DNA from: Platerodrilus igneus
Lineage: Eukaryota; Arthropoda; Insecta; Coleoptera; Lycidae
NCBI GenBank assembly: GCA_036346225.1
Contig: JARFIW010001488.1
Coordinates: 372,001 to 436,000, forward strand
Direction of reading: 5' to 3'
Length of the DNA stretch: 64,000 nucleotides
Part shown: positions 51,201-60,561 of the stretch, one piece after another
How the letters are laid out: each line of letters opens with the position of its first letter
How positions within the stretch are numbered: position 1 is the first letter of the stretch
Program-made: the position numbers and the translations under genes
Notes under the pieces: generated by a model
What the model was told of the DNA's origin: nothing
Database searches by the model: none
Seen by the model: only the letters and a program-made list of their open reading frames with translations

Positions 51201-54200
51201 TCTGACTCTGAGCTGGAGTCAACATGCTATATATCATGATCTGCGAGACTTGTCTCAGTTCGTGTTGCAGCAATCTGGCTCATGCGAGGAGTTGAATCGA
51301 AACTCTAAGTGAACATGCTATCTGGCAAGCTCCAGCACATGGCGTAGGGCTTCCTGCTCTGCTCTAGCAAAGTCAGGTCTCACATGGACATTCACGAGGA
51401 ATGGTGCAATCTGCAAGCTTGCAGCTTTCATGTGGGTCAGTTAAGTTCGCTGCGAGTTCGCGATGATGCGCTCATGATGCACGCGTGTATCATCAGAGCT
51501 GCAGAAAGAGGATTGCTGAATTTCATTCGCAGCTGCATCCTACGCGAGGGCTCTGAGCCTGGCCGCAGAGTCAATGCGCTGATGTTCCTATCATCAAGTG
51601 ACATCGAGATGAACAGATGGCAAGGCAGAAAGATCAGGCAATGCGTCGTCAAAAGGCTTCTCTGTCATGGCACGGAGTAACTCACGACACAAAGATAGCC
51701 TCTGAACGGCTGTCCAGCTAGCAGGAAAACAACTTCCTGGAGCTTAAGGATGCATCCATGCAGGCTCTATGCTTGCTCTGCCTAGCGACTGCTCGATGCT
51801 CTGTAGGATTGCCATCCGAGCATTAATAGGCCTGGCGGCTTCTGATCAAGCCTTGTGCACAGTCCTCAGGTGATCTGGATACAGCTCGCGATCTTCAGCT
51901 GAGAGAGCTGCTAGTCATCGAGAGCACTAGGAGTATGCCAAAGAGAGCATCTGCACCCCAATGGAATGAGTCTTGGGCTGGCAGCGCAATCTAGAGCTTC
52001 TACATCAAGACAGGGCAGTTCGAGACTCCTATACATGGAAGCACTGGATATCAGCGGCTGTAAGCAGACATGAGGACTTCACTGTAGAACATCAGCTATA
52101 GACGTCATTCAAAGCAGGACGCTCAGGGCATCAAGTGCTGGAGTTAGCATTGGAGCTCATACATCCGAGCGAGAAGTAAGCAGGACTGGGCATTGACGGA
52201 GACTCAGTGAGAGACTGCGTCTGCTTCTCAGAGAAGCTACCATGAGCATGTAGATGGCACTGGACAGCGCCATTGCATGCTCAAAGAGTCTAGAGGAGTC
52301 GATCTGGAGCATGCGGAGAAGCTGGGATTCTGCAGACGCAAGGATCGACTGGCCGCACAGGCTGCGAATAGCCATAAGAGCATCAGATCAGGAGGCAAGA
52401 GCAATGGAAGTCAAAGGAGATTAGTCAGAAGCGAGCATCAGTGAAGGTCACAAGCATGCAGGATCGAGCGCTCGAAGGCTGAAATGACAAGCAGGAGCTA
52501 GCGAGAGGTAGTAGCAGGCGTTCGTGACAGATGTACATAGGCAGCTTTGAGCATAGGAGCTCTCGTCACGGTGCTCATGAAAGACCTTCAGATACTCCAG
52601 AACTGGTAAGGACAGAGGAGAGGGCGGAAAATCGAGAGTAGGCGAGAAAGTCAGCAAGGCTAGAGGAAGCTCGTGTCTAGTGACTTAGGGAGCCCTGGAA
52701 AAGTCTGATGAGAGAGGTCAGTGACGCTGTGCCATCTGTCCAACCTGAGAGCTCTTGACAAGGACAGGTATCGAGCAGGGTTCATCAGAACGCATTGAGT
52801 AGGCTAGTGACTTCAGAGGCAGGACTGCGGCTAGTTGCTAGTATGGATACTGAGTTGACGACGGACGGAGCTAGACAGCTGGCAAATCGGCTAATGTCCA
52901 AGGCTATGCCTCTGAGCCAAGGATTCCCTCAGAAGCGATCGAAGCAGATCATATCCTCGTGAATGGAGTCACTGCTCATTAGGTCTGATCTGATCAGCTC
53001 CAAGCTGAGCTTCTGAGCAGTGCTGGAGCTTGCAAGGCAATGCATGCCTGGAAGCAGGTGACGGACTGGCATCTGAGCCAGGAGGTCGCAGCGACACGTG
53101 TCCGAGAAGCTTGTGCCTCAATGCTTTCTAAGGTCAGCTGTCATGAGCTGAGCTCTAAGCAGCTGCTCTGACGTCTCGCTTAGGACGAAGTCCTCGAGAC
53201 AATGGGAGCTACGGCACTTCAAGCGCTCTGAGACAGCTACTAGTGAGGCTCGTGCATTGTGAAGGAGCTGGGCACTTCCGAACATGTAGCCATGGTAGAG
53301 TATGATCGTTCTTCTAGCTCATGCAGCTGCGCTTTGGCATGATGCCTGCCGTCTTCATCGTAGCTTTGCCACCTAAGCATGAGGCCTTGCGACGAGTCCT
53401 GCAAGGCTTCGAGTGCGTATCGCGAGGCAATTGCAGCGATGCTAGTCTGGCACGCCTGCATGACTAGGCAGCGCCAGGTAGCTGTTAAGTCCGTGACTGC
53501 AGCGCCAGCATCGGACTAGGACCTCTTTAGCGCCTATGTATCAGATCTCAACCTGTAGTGTGGCCATGATGAAGACCTTCTGCTACTGCAGAGAGGCCAA
53601 AGGATGCAGTCCGTGACGTCGATGCATCGAGTCAAAGACAGCAGTGTCTGAAGCGTAGTAAGCAGGTCTGGAACGCTGTCCAGCAAGATCGCAGTTCCAG
53701 ATGCGGACTGTAGATGAAGGAGTGCCTTGTTGAACGACATAGTCTGGAACAAGCCGACTGGCAAGCAAATCCAGCTCGATCAGGTGAAGGCTCAGTAACT
53801 CGCCTTGGTCAGACGATGCACCGAGGCTCTAGAGAGAGCCATTACGCCTCATTGAGGCAGAAGGCTCAGAAGCTCAGGATCAGCTTCGTAGGCTCCAGTC
53901 CTGGCATTCAGGGATGACTGTGCAGCGCTTGCAGACTGACAGCTGACATTAGCCAGGAGCTGCATGATTCGAACCCCGCGGAAACTGTGCTCATCGTTGC
54001 CTGATCCGATCTCGAGGATACATGCAAGCACGAAGCTGTCCTGGATCGTCGACTTGGGTAAGAGATCGAAGTCCTGTAGCTGTAGCCAATAGATCAGTGG
54101 CTAGACGGCTGAGCTGCCCAGTCTACAGATCGAGCTCCCATGAACAGCACTGCAGAAGCGTTGTAGCATGGAAGCACGATGAGGCTTGGCTTTAGAATGG

Positions 54201-54771
54201 CAACGAGCGGCAGGAGACGTTGTGCTGGAAGATGCGAGTAGCGAACCAGAAGGAGCCTCACTGGAGAAGCGTTGCGAAGAGCAAGCCATGGAAAGGCTTG
54301 AGTGCATCTGGAGCCTGCAGTGAGAGTCATGGAAAATACTCCTGGCCCAAAAAGTTTCCTGCTGAAAAGCCACAGCTGCGTGAAGTCGAAGCCCTGGACA
54401 ACTCCTAGTGACGATGCAGGCCCGGGATAGGCCGGGCCCAAAACTGGAGATCTCAGACGGTCCGGGCCCGATGTGTGGTGACCTTGAAGACTGCGCCCAG
54501 CAGGCCTAGCGGAGCTTCTTTGCTGAAAACGGCTCCGGGCATCGGCAAGGGGAAGCTGCTTGGAGGCGTCTGAGGTCAAGGAAACTGGCTCCTGCCTCCA
54601 GGCTCAGTAGGTTCCCTTGGTTTTGGGACCTCTTGAAGAACATCCGATGGCCTTCCCTTTAGTCAGCCCTTTCCAGGCAAACTGTTAAGAGGCCTAGACA
54701 ATCCCGGCTGGCCCTTTGAGAGGCAGGGGGTCTTGGGAAATGGTTGCGCGGGGAGGGGCCTTTTTGAAGGA
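48282..54771. repeat. Third, highly corrupted colinear copy of 31.8-39.7 kb
   Basis: After 48282-48356 (a second short piece of MAP2), the sequence jumps to the equivalent of about 31800 in POL12. It then follows copy 1 in order to about 39705. Anchors are GCTCTCGTCTATC at 48365, the tRNA-like segment at 48687, AGGGGAGTGCACGCCCTTGC at 48818, TAGCCTCTGAA-type spacer near 51700 (compare 36642) and a GGGATTCTGCAGAC-type segment near 52324 (compare 38790). Between anchors identity is low, with scattered insertions, deletions and changes. Homopolymers of four or more are very rare. Short open frames here have no similarity to the genes they overlap. I annotate no functional gene inside. Confidence 0.85.
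48687..48772 (+). pseudogene. Corrupted tRNA-Tyr remnant
   Basis: GCATGCGACTGTAGAA, the anticodon arm of the tRNA-Tyr at 32207, is preserved, but the acceptor stem, D-arm and T-arm are scrambled (GTAGTCAGCTCGCTGCTAGC in place of the D-arm). It cannot fold as a tRNA. It anchors the third copy to copy 1. Confidence 0.75.
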
Positions 54772-55889
54772 ACCGAGTCGTAGGCAAACTCCCAAGCGCT
54801 GAACCAAAATCCACTGAGGTTGTAGAGGATAAGGAGAAATAGCTTAACAATGGACAGGATCAGCCATGGAACAAACCCGAGGCCTGGATGGATTGCCCAG
54901 AGCAGGTTGACCGCGGGCTCGATAAGACTGAACGGACAGAGAATGACAGAGACCCAGGAAAGGAACCAGTTCACGCTGCCGATCACAAAAACTGCAATTG
55001 GCCTGAAAATAACAAGGCTGTCCATGGATACAGGCACTTCGTTGAGCGTGACCAGATTTGCCCCAGCTGCGCATGCCTGCATGGTAACGAATATCTGGAA
55101 AAACAGCACCGCTGCGAAGAGAGCGTTGAGCACTGTGAAGAGGGCCCGCATGTAGGCGTTGGGTGTACCCTCTCTGAAGAACCACCTGGCTGGCCGCCAC
55201 TCCCTGTTTAGCTCTCGGAAGAATCCCTTGATCCTCGAGGATAAAAAGTGCCAGGCAAGAGAAAAGGCGATAGAAACAAGCAGCGCGATGGGGGTGTTGA
55301 AGAGGAAGCCAATCACTGTGCTAACACTCATGAAGTATGTGAGCAGGGAGGAAAGTGACTGGTTTTCCATAAGCGATTCTAGGTCCAGGAAGCTGTTGAT
55401 GAGCATGGCCATGTTCATTGCAAAGACAAGTGCCCAGACCATTGGACTGGGCGAGACTAGGGTTGCGCAGGAGAGGCCAATGGGTATAAGGTACCTCGCC
55501 AGCCCTGTGCGCGAGAGGAAAATAATTGCAGCAAAGGAAGGTAAAAACACCATGGGAGCCCATGCAGCAATCCCCAGTCCACAAAGCCCTGCGATTTTCA
55601 TCAGAACCATTCTTTCCTGGAAAGCCTTCCGGTACTTTTCCGTCGAACACACATATGAGTCTTTCCCCTTCCAGAAAACCAGCATTCCACCAAGAATGAA
55701 CGTGGCGAGAATCGTCAGGACAAGGGCATCGAATCGGTGCACCCCCAAGAACATGTTGAGAACGAATTGGGTTCCCTTAAAACGCATTTCGAAGAGCAGA
55801 GCCAGAAGCGCCCCAATAACATCAAATCTCCCGAGAAGTGCGATGGCACGTTCTCTGAGACCTTTGTCCGCATATTTTTCCACTCTCAT
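54772..55889 (-). CDS. Large multi-pass membrane protein, 5' part
   Basis: ATG at 55889 (MRVEKYADKGLRERAIALLG) gives the authentic N-terminus of the protein whose 3' part lies at 38374 and 46295. It has a membrane helix set absent from the other copies (LVLTILATFILGGMLVFW, MKIAGLCGLGIAAWAPMVFL, YLIPIGLSCATLVSPSP). It then passes the GCAAAGAC site at 55420-55427 without break (VFAMNMAMLINSF). Clean coding ends at about 54772, where the corrupted copy begins (EFAYDSV then nonsense). The combined gene would be about 2.45 kb with some ten membrane segments and a C-terminal beta-type domain. Upstream is AAATTTTTTACCCC, resembling the reported microsporidian AAATTT and CCC signals. Confidence 0.75.
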
Positions 55890-55940
55890 AGCGACAAACG
55901 GGGTAAAAAATTTGATTATAAGAGAAAGCTCTTTATTGGT

Positions 55941-56297
55941 TCAGACAATGTTCGCTCTGCTGGCAATTTCCAGGGCACTGATCTCTGCGGAGAACTTGGC
56001 GTACGCCTTCTTTACTCCCTTGAATGTGATCACAGTGTTGACCTTTTCTGGAACTGCTCCGTAGAGAGCCTCGATGGCCTTCTTGATCTGCGGCTTGTTT
56101 GCGCTCAGCTCACAGACAAACACGATTGTGTTTTCTTTCTCTATCTGGGAAATGGCGTGCTCTGTGGAGACTCCGTAGTGGATGATGTCCTGCGGGACCG
56201 GCCTTTTCTCGACGATCACTGCTCTTCTGGGGATTCTCTCCCTCTTCAAGAGCTCACTTTTCCTGGGCATTGGGTTCTTCTGGGCCTTCTTGCTCAT
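55941..56297 (-). CDS. RPL25: 60S ribosomal protein uL23 (RPL23A/L25)
   Basis: This is a 118-residue protein at the ribosomal exit tunnel, a docking site for SRP. ATG at 56297 begins MSKKAQKNPMPRKSELL. The core has YGVSTEHAISQIEKENTIVF, ANKPQIKKAIEALYGAVPEK, VNTVITFKGVKKAYAKF, all uL23 signatures. The N-terminal extension is shorter than in yeast. The frame is intact. It lies 51 bp upstream of the membrane gene on the same strand. Confidence 0.96.
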   Translation of the reverse strand: MSKKAQKNPMPRKSELLKRERIPRRAVIVEKRPVPQDIIHYGVSTEHAISQIEKENTIVFVCELSANKPQIKKAIEALYGAVPEKVNTVITFKGVKKAYAKFSAEISALEIASRANIV

Positions 56298-56453
56298 CTG
56301 GGGCTAGGAAAAAGAAAAAATTTATGTCAAGGCCGTAGCCCTCGCAACCCCCTCGTTTCTGCTGGACGTGGGGCAGGCGGAGAAAAAGGAGAGGAGGGCA
56401 TTTCCTCTCCCACAAGTTTTAGCGGTCTTTTTTATTTCTGAACCCGGGACCCC

Positions 56454-57344
56454 ATGACAGAAACATTTCAGAAAATAGAGAAAATAGGGGAGGGGACGTA
56501 CGGGGTTGTCTATAAGGCTGTGGAGCGGGCAAGCGGAAAGGTCGTGGCGCTAAAGAAGATCCGGCTGGGGTGCGAGGGAGAGGGAGTCCCTGCAACCACC
56601 ATCAGAGAAATAGCCCTTTTGAAAAACCTCAGACACCCTGCAATCATCGGGCTCTACCAGGTCATTTACACCGAAAGCAAGCTCTACCTCGTGTTTGAGT
56701 ATGCAGACCTCGACCTGAAGAGATACCTGGATAAGGCGCACAAGGAGAAAAGGCCTCTCTCTGCAGAACAGACAAAGTCCATTGCCCACCAGCTGCTCAG
56801 GGCCATTGCGTTCTGCCACTCGAGAGGAATCCTCCACCGGGACCTCAAGCCTCAAAACATCCTCATCAACAAGAGCGGGGAAATAAAGATTGCAGACTTT
56901 GGCCTGGGAAGGTCTGTAGGGGTGCCCCTGCACACGCTTACCCACGAAGTAGTTACTTTGTGGTACAGGGCTCCTGAGATACTTCTCGGGTCGAAGCACT
57001 ATGCAGCCCCCATCGACGTGTGGTCTATAGGATGCGTAATCTCAGAAATAGCCATGCTCAAGCCTCTCTTCCCGGGGGACTCTGAGATCGACCAGCTCTA
57101 CAAGATTTTCCAGGTTTTGGGAACCCCGGGAGAAGAAAGCTGGGAAGGAGTCTCCTCTCTGAAGAATTACCAGCTGAGGTTCCCCCAGTGGGCAAGAAAA
57201 GGGCTTGAGGGAAGAGTCCCCATTGAAGAAGACGGGATCTCGCTCCTTTCTTCTCTTCTCGAGTACGATCCCCTGAAGAGGCCCTCTGCAAAGAGCCTCC
57301 TGGGGCACAGGTACTTTGAGGGGCTTCCCTGGACAGAGGAGTGA
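56454..57344 (+). CDS. CDC28: Cyclin-dependent kinase 1 (Cdc28/Cdk1)
   Basis: This 296-residue kinase is the main cell-cycle CDK. The glycine loop GEGTYGVV (12-19) keeps the Thr-Tyr pair that Wee1-type kinases phosphorylate. The cyclin-binding helix reads PATTIRE at 46-52, a variant of PSTAIRE. The catalytic loop is HRDLKPQN, the activation segment [20 protein letters not shown] includes the CAK-target Thr, and [16 protein letters not shown] follows. The [18 protein letters not shown] region is the CDK insert. All catalytic residues are present and the frame is intact. PATTIRE could also be read as a Cdk5/Pho85-like variant, but the rest of the sequence is closest to CDK1. Confidence 0.93.
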   Translation: MTETFQKIEKIGEGTYGVVYKAVERASGKVVALKKIRLGCEGEGVPATTIREIALLKNLRHPAIIGLYQVIYTESKLYLVFEYADLDLKRYLDKAHKEKRPLSAEQTKSIAHQLLRAIAFCHSRGILHRDLKPQNILINKSGEIKIADFGLGRSVGVPLHTLTHEVVTLWYRAPEILLGSKHYAAPIDVWSIGCVISEIAMLKPLFPGDSEIDQLYKIFQVLGTPGEESWEGVSSLKNYQLRFPQWARKGLEGRVPIEEDGISLLSSLLEYDPLKRPSAKSLLGHRYFEGLPWTEE

Positions 57345-57382
57345 GTATCTGTGTTCCTTTTTCCCTGCTCTACACAATTTAT

Positions 57383-57855
57383 TTACTCCTGCGTCACAAC
57401 AGCGATCCACTTTAGAAGCAGCTGCTGTGCCTCTGACTTTATCTCCTGCTTCTCTTTCGGATTCTTCGTGTAGAATGTAATAATCTTCCCTATTCCACTC
57501 TTCTTCAGATGCTCTCTTTCCACAGAAAAGTGCGAGAGGATCCTCAGGACCTTCTTCTTTACCGTGTTGTTGGGAAGAGACTTGTCTGGGAGGGGTTCCA
57601 GCCACCTCTTCAGATACTTCAGCACCCCTCTCTCCAGAAGTTCTTCGTGAGCCTTTTTGTAGAGGAGCTTCTCGTATACATCGTCAAGAACCTCCAGCTT
57701 CTTGGTAGCAGGAAGCCCCTTTTTGTTCTGCTCCTCATCCTCCTCTGCAGCGCCTTTGATCTCTTTCAGGAGGGCGTCCACGTAGGAGTGTTCGCTGAAG
57801 CTGCCCAAAGCGGGACTCTTTTCTTTCTCAAAGCCCCTTCCTCCCTCTGCTCCAT
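57383..57855 (-). CDS. SPN1: Transcription elongation factor Spn1/Iws1 (one frameshift at 5' end)
   Basis: This protein of about 157 residues consists of the TFIIS N-terminal-like domain of Spn1/Iws1, which binds Spt6 and RNA polymerase II. Diagnostic segments are GVLKYLKRWLEPLPDKSLPN, VKKKVLRILSHFSVEREHL and KSGIGKIITFYTKNPKEKQ. The main frame has no ATG (57808 is TTG). An ATG at 57855 in another frame reads MEQREEG, and one lost G at the GGGG near 57832 would join it to FEKEKSPALGSFSEHSY. The acidic N-terminal extension of larger relatives is missing. Confidence 0.88.
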
Positions 57856-57983
57856 AAATTAAAAATCTTCCTGGAACTTATCGCTAGCCGGTTGTAGAAA
57901 AAGAAGCATTATTCCAAATCAGCCTACGCCTATAAAAAGCATTGGGAGCAAGAGTCTGAAGCGCATTGAAGGGGGATCCTCTA

Positions 57984-59282
57984 TCACTTCTTCTTTCTGA
58001 GGGTGATCAGAGGAGACTTCAGCTTCTTCCCTTTCCTCCTGAAGTAGAAAGCTGCTGTGGAATATGCCTCTGACGGAATTCTCAGGTTGGGATTCCTGCT
58101 GAACTCTTCGTCCCCATCCTTGATTTTCGATCTAAAGAACTCTTCTCTCCACGAGCAGCTCTCCATCTCCAGGAGAATGTCCATGGAGATTCTGACCCAG
58201 AGGAGTCTCTGGCACACCCTCAGGCGGTGCGTCTCCTCTCCCTCTCCCTCGGTCAAGGAGTAGAGGAAGGCACGAGACATATTCCTCATCTTCCTGACCA
58301 CGCACAGCCAGGAGGGGACCTGGTAGAAGGAGCCATCTACACCATCCGGCCCATGCGCCACCAGGGTCCCGAGAAGCAGGTTTGAGAGGAGCGCCCCCAC
58401 CTTCAGGAACGCAGAGAATGCAGCCTTCTTTGGAAAGTACAGGGTTCCGTCTTGGTGGAACTCCTCTGAGCCGAGAAAGTATTCGGTGCACACCATGATG
58501 AAGTGGAGCTGTGCCATGCATCTGCATGCGCCCGACGAGGCAGCCATCTCAGGGACTTCTTCCAGGGAAGAGTCAACCTTCTTCTCGAGAGCATACATCG
58601 CCTTCATCCTCTCGAGCGCTGCCTTAGTGCCCTCTGCAGTTAGCTCCTTGCCTCTAGCCTTTTCTTTCCAGTAGGAGTGGTGGAATCTGAAGAGAGAGTC
58701 TCTGTCCACTCTCCCATCGCTGGAAACCGCCAGGAGGATGTGCAGCTCTCTCAGGGCATGTGATTCGTGCCTGAAAAAGAACTCTTCTTTTGCCGCCGCA
58801 AGGAAAAGAGTAGTTAGATACTTCTTCGGAGGAGCTACTCCAACGCGCATGCCCACGAGAATTCCTAGTGCCCCTATGGTCCAGAGCGCCACTACAGCCT
58901 TCTGCTTTTTCTTTACCCTCCCAACGAAGCTCGTTATCAGCAGGCATGTCCAATGGATCAGGTGGAACGAGGCCTTCATCTCAAAAAGCATAAGAAGGAT
59001 TCTTAGCGCACGGAACATCTGCAGGATGGGTACACATGTTGTGGCAATAGCCAACTCCGTGTATATCCACGTGGTGGGGATGTCCAGGAACGCGGACTCG
59101 TCGCCGCTCTCAAGCCTCTGGAAGAACACCTGGAGGGCTGCAAACTCTGTTTCAAAAACGAATCCAGCGCCAATCGTGGTGTCTGGAAAGGCCTTTCTCT
59201 CCTCTAGCTTCCTCTTCACGTAGCTGTGGATGCTGATCCTTCCCGCAATAAAGAATGCCAGAGCTATCTCCATGTCCTTCAT
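57984..59282 (-). CDS. Membrane protein of unknown function (may be fused to the next gene)
   Basis: This 432-residue frame starts at ATG 59282 (MKDMEIALAFFIAGR), two bases after the stop of the upstream frame. Hydrophobic segments are EIALAFFIAG, LAIATTCVPILQMFRALRIL and VVALWTIGALGILVGMRVGV. The rest is helical and soluble (FLKVGALLSNLLLGTLVAHG is a further possible helix), with a Lys-rich end (RRKGKKLKSPLITLRKKK). No family is recognised. A CCCC run lies exactly at the boundary, and adding one C would merge both frames into one protein of about 850 residues. Given the many homopolymer losses elsewhere, fusion is at least as likely as two genes. Confidence 0.65.
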   Translation of the reverse strand: MKDMEIALAFFIAGRISIHSYVKRKLEERKAFPDTTIGAGFVFETEFAALQVFFQRLESGDESAFLDIPTTWIYTELAIATTCVPILQMFRALRILLMLFEMKASFHLIHWTCLLITSFVGRVKKKQKAVVALWTIGALGILVGMRVGVAPPKKYLTTLFLAAAKEEFFFRHESHALRELHILLAVSSDGRVDRDSLFRFHHSYWKEKARGKELTAEGTKAALERMKAMYALEKKVDSSLEEVPEMAASSGACRCMAQLHFIMVCTEYFLGSEEFHQDGTLYFPKKAAFSAFLKVGALLSNLLLGTLVAHGPDGVDGSFYQVPSWLCVVRKMRNMSRAFLYSLTEGEGEETHRLRVCQRLLWVRISMDILLEMESCSWREEFFRSKIKDGDEEFSRNPNLRIPSEAYSTAAFYFRRKGKKLKSPLITLRKKK

Positions 59283-59284
59283 TC

Positions 59285-60550
59285 TTACTGGGGATTCCTT
59301 GCAATCCTTATCCAGTGCTTGTAGGAATACGATGGCTCGGGGTATGCAACACATGTGTAAACTCTTCCGTAGAGACATACACGGCACACTTGCACGTCTG
59401 TTTTCTTGAGATCTCCTGGAAACAGCCAGACCCCCATTCGGTCCTCGAGGTACATCACCAGTTCAGCGGGAGTCAGCGGTACATCTATGGGCACTGGCCC
59501 GAGCACTTTGGAGAGCTCTCCTGGCTGTGCCAAGAAGAGCGGGAGATACGCCATCCTCTCCTCTAGAGACGTCTTTTCTATGTACCACTCTGTATACCTT
59601 TGGATCGCATCAAGGTTCTTGAGGGCTCCACGTAGAAATCCTGCCGCCATATCTTTGCAGATCCTTGTGGAGTACCCCTTTACGTAGTGCATTGGGTACG
59701 GCTCGCAGAGACAAAAGTGATTTACAAATGGGCCTTCCTCGCAAGAGAGCATTTCTGCTCCCTGCTCTGCTCCCTCGTCGTACCGGTAGAATACCCCCAT
59801 GTATAGAAAGTGCGGACTCTCGTCTCTCCGGCATTCGCTCGCTCTATCAATAGCCTTTCTCTTCCAGTTGGAAATTATGTATACCTGTCTGTTGAGATGC
59901 TCTCTTCTGAGACAGTGGTTTTTTCTCTCTACCTCCCTGCTTTGCTCCAGAAGACTCACCAAGGAGTTCTCCCTCATTTCTTTGTTGTTCCCCACAACCC
60001 CCTGTTCCCATCTCTCGAAATCAAGCATCTTGTCCACCAAAACAATCTGCTTGTTTACAGTGGAAACAAGAAAGCTGCCCACGATGCCTGCCAGAACGAT
60101 TGTTCTCCACATAAAGTACTCTATTGGCAGCAGAAATAGAAATACGCTTCCCTCTGGGTCCTTCACATCCATTGAAAGCGTCTTTTCGGAAAACTCCGGC
60201 ATGCTCTCCAGCTCAAGTACCTGAAAAGCCGTGTGTACAGAAGAGGAGCCTGACCTGACGTGGTAGAGAAACCTCACCTCCGACTCTCTAGTTGCAAGCG
60301 TGATGTAACATCGCTCTTCTTCTCTAAACGGGAGCCGTCGCCTCTTTCTGGAGCGCAGAACCAAATGAGGTCCAAGCACTGCTGCTAAGGGTCTTCCCTG
60401 CTCCATGCCTGATCCTTGTGGCATGAAATAAATTTCAGGGCTAAATATAGCTCCATGGGAACCAAACAGAAAGAGATCGGGAGACAGCTCCTCTAAATGT
60501 CCTTGCGCTGCATCTATTGTGCGCGGCCAGGAGATAAATTTGGGGAACAT
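59285..60550 (-). CDS. Membrane protein of unknown function, N-terminal partner of the 57984 frame
   Basis: This 421-residue frame starts at ATG 60550 (MFPKFISWPRTIDAAQG). The first 125 residues look like a soluble beta-rich domain (RCYITLATRESEVRFLYHVR). One strong membrane helix (MWRTIVLAGIVGSFLVSTV) follows, then a charged helical stretch (EMRENSLVSLLEQSREVERK) and a Cys-containing region (FCLCEPYPMHYVKG, VQVCRVCLYGRVYTCVAYPE). I see no complete zinc-finger pattern. It is divergent from RAD50 with 11 bp between the start codons. It is probably one gene with the frame at 57984. Confidence 0.65.
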   Translation of the reverse strand: MFPKFISWPRTIDAAQGHLEELSPDLFLFGSHGAIFSPEIYFMPQGSGMEQGRPLAAVLGPHLVLRSRKRRRLPFREEERCYITLATRESEVRFLYHVRSGSSSVHTAFQVLELESMPEFSEKTLSMDVKDPEGSVFLFLLPIEYFMWRTIVLAGIVGSFLVSTVNKQIVLVDKMLDFERWEQGVVGNNKEMRENSLVSLLEQSREVERKNHCLRREHLNRQVYIISNWKRKAIDRASECRRDESPHFLYMGVFYRYDEGAEQGAEMLSCEEGPFVNHFCLCEPYPMHYVKGYSTRICKDMAAGFLRGALKNLDAIQRYTEWYIEKTSLEERMAYLPLFLAQPGELSKVLGPVPIDVPLTPAELVMYLEDRMGVWLFPGDLKKTDVQVCRVCLYGRVYTCVAYPEPSYSYKHWIRIARNPQ

Positions 60551-60561
60551 AATTTTTGAGA
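60551..60561. promoter_or_regulatory. Shared A/T start tract of the membrane gene / RAD50 pair
   Basis: Eleven bases, AATTTTTGAGA, separate two opposite ATG codons. This is the third divergent pair in the window with an AATTTTT tract and almost no spacer. Confidence 0.45.

Noticed and set aside
53960..53990. A GATTCGAACCCCGCGG segment resembling a tRNA T-arm in reverse
   Set aside because: No matching acceptor, D-arm or anticodon arm is nearby, and it lies within the corrupted copy.
54415..54480. GC-rich GGGCCC repeats near the end of the third copy
   Set aside because: They have no counterpart in copy 1 and sit just before the return to clean sequence; most likely base-calling noise, not an element.
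49138..54579. About two dozen short open frames on both strands
   Set aside because: They lie in corrupted sequence colinear with known genes, in wrong frames, and show no similarity to anything.
54663..54777. C-terminal tail of the open frame starting at 55889 (after EFAYDSV)
   Set aside because: It reads into the corrupted third copy and does not match the same protein in copies 1 and 2.
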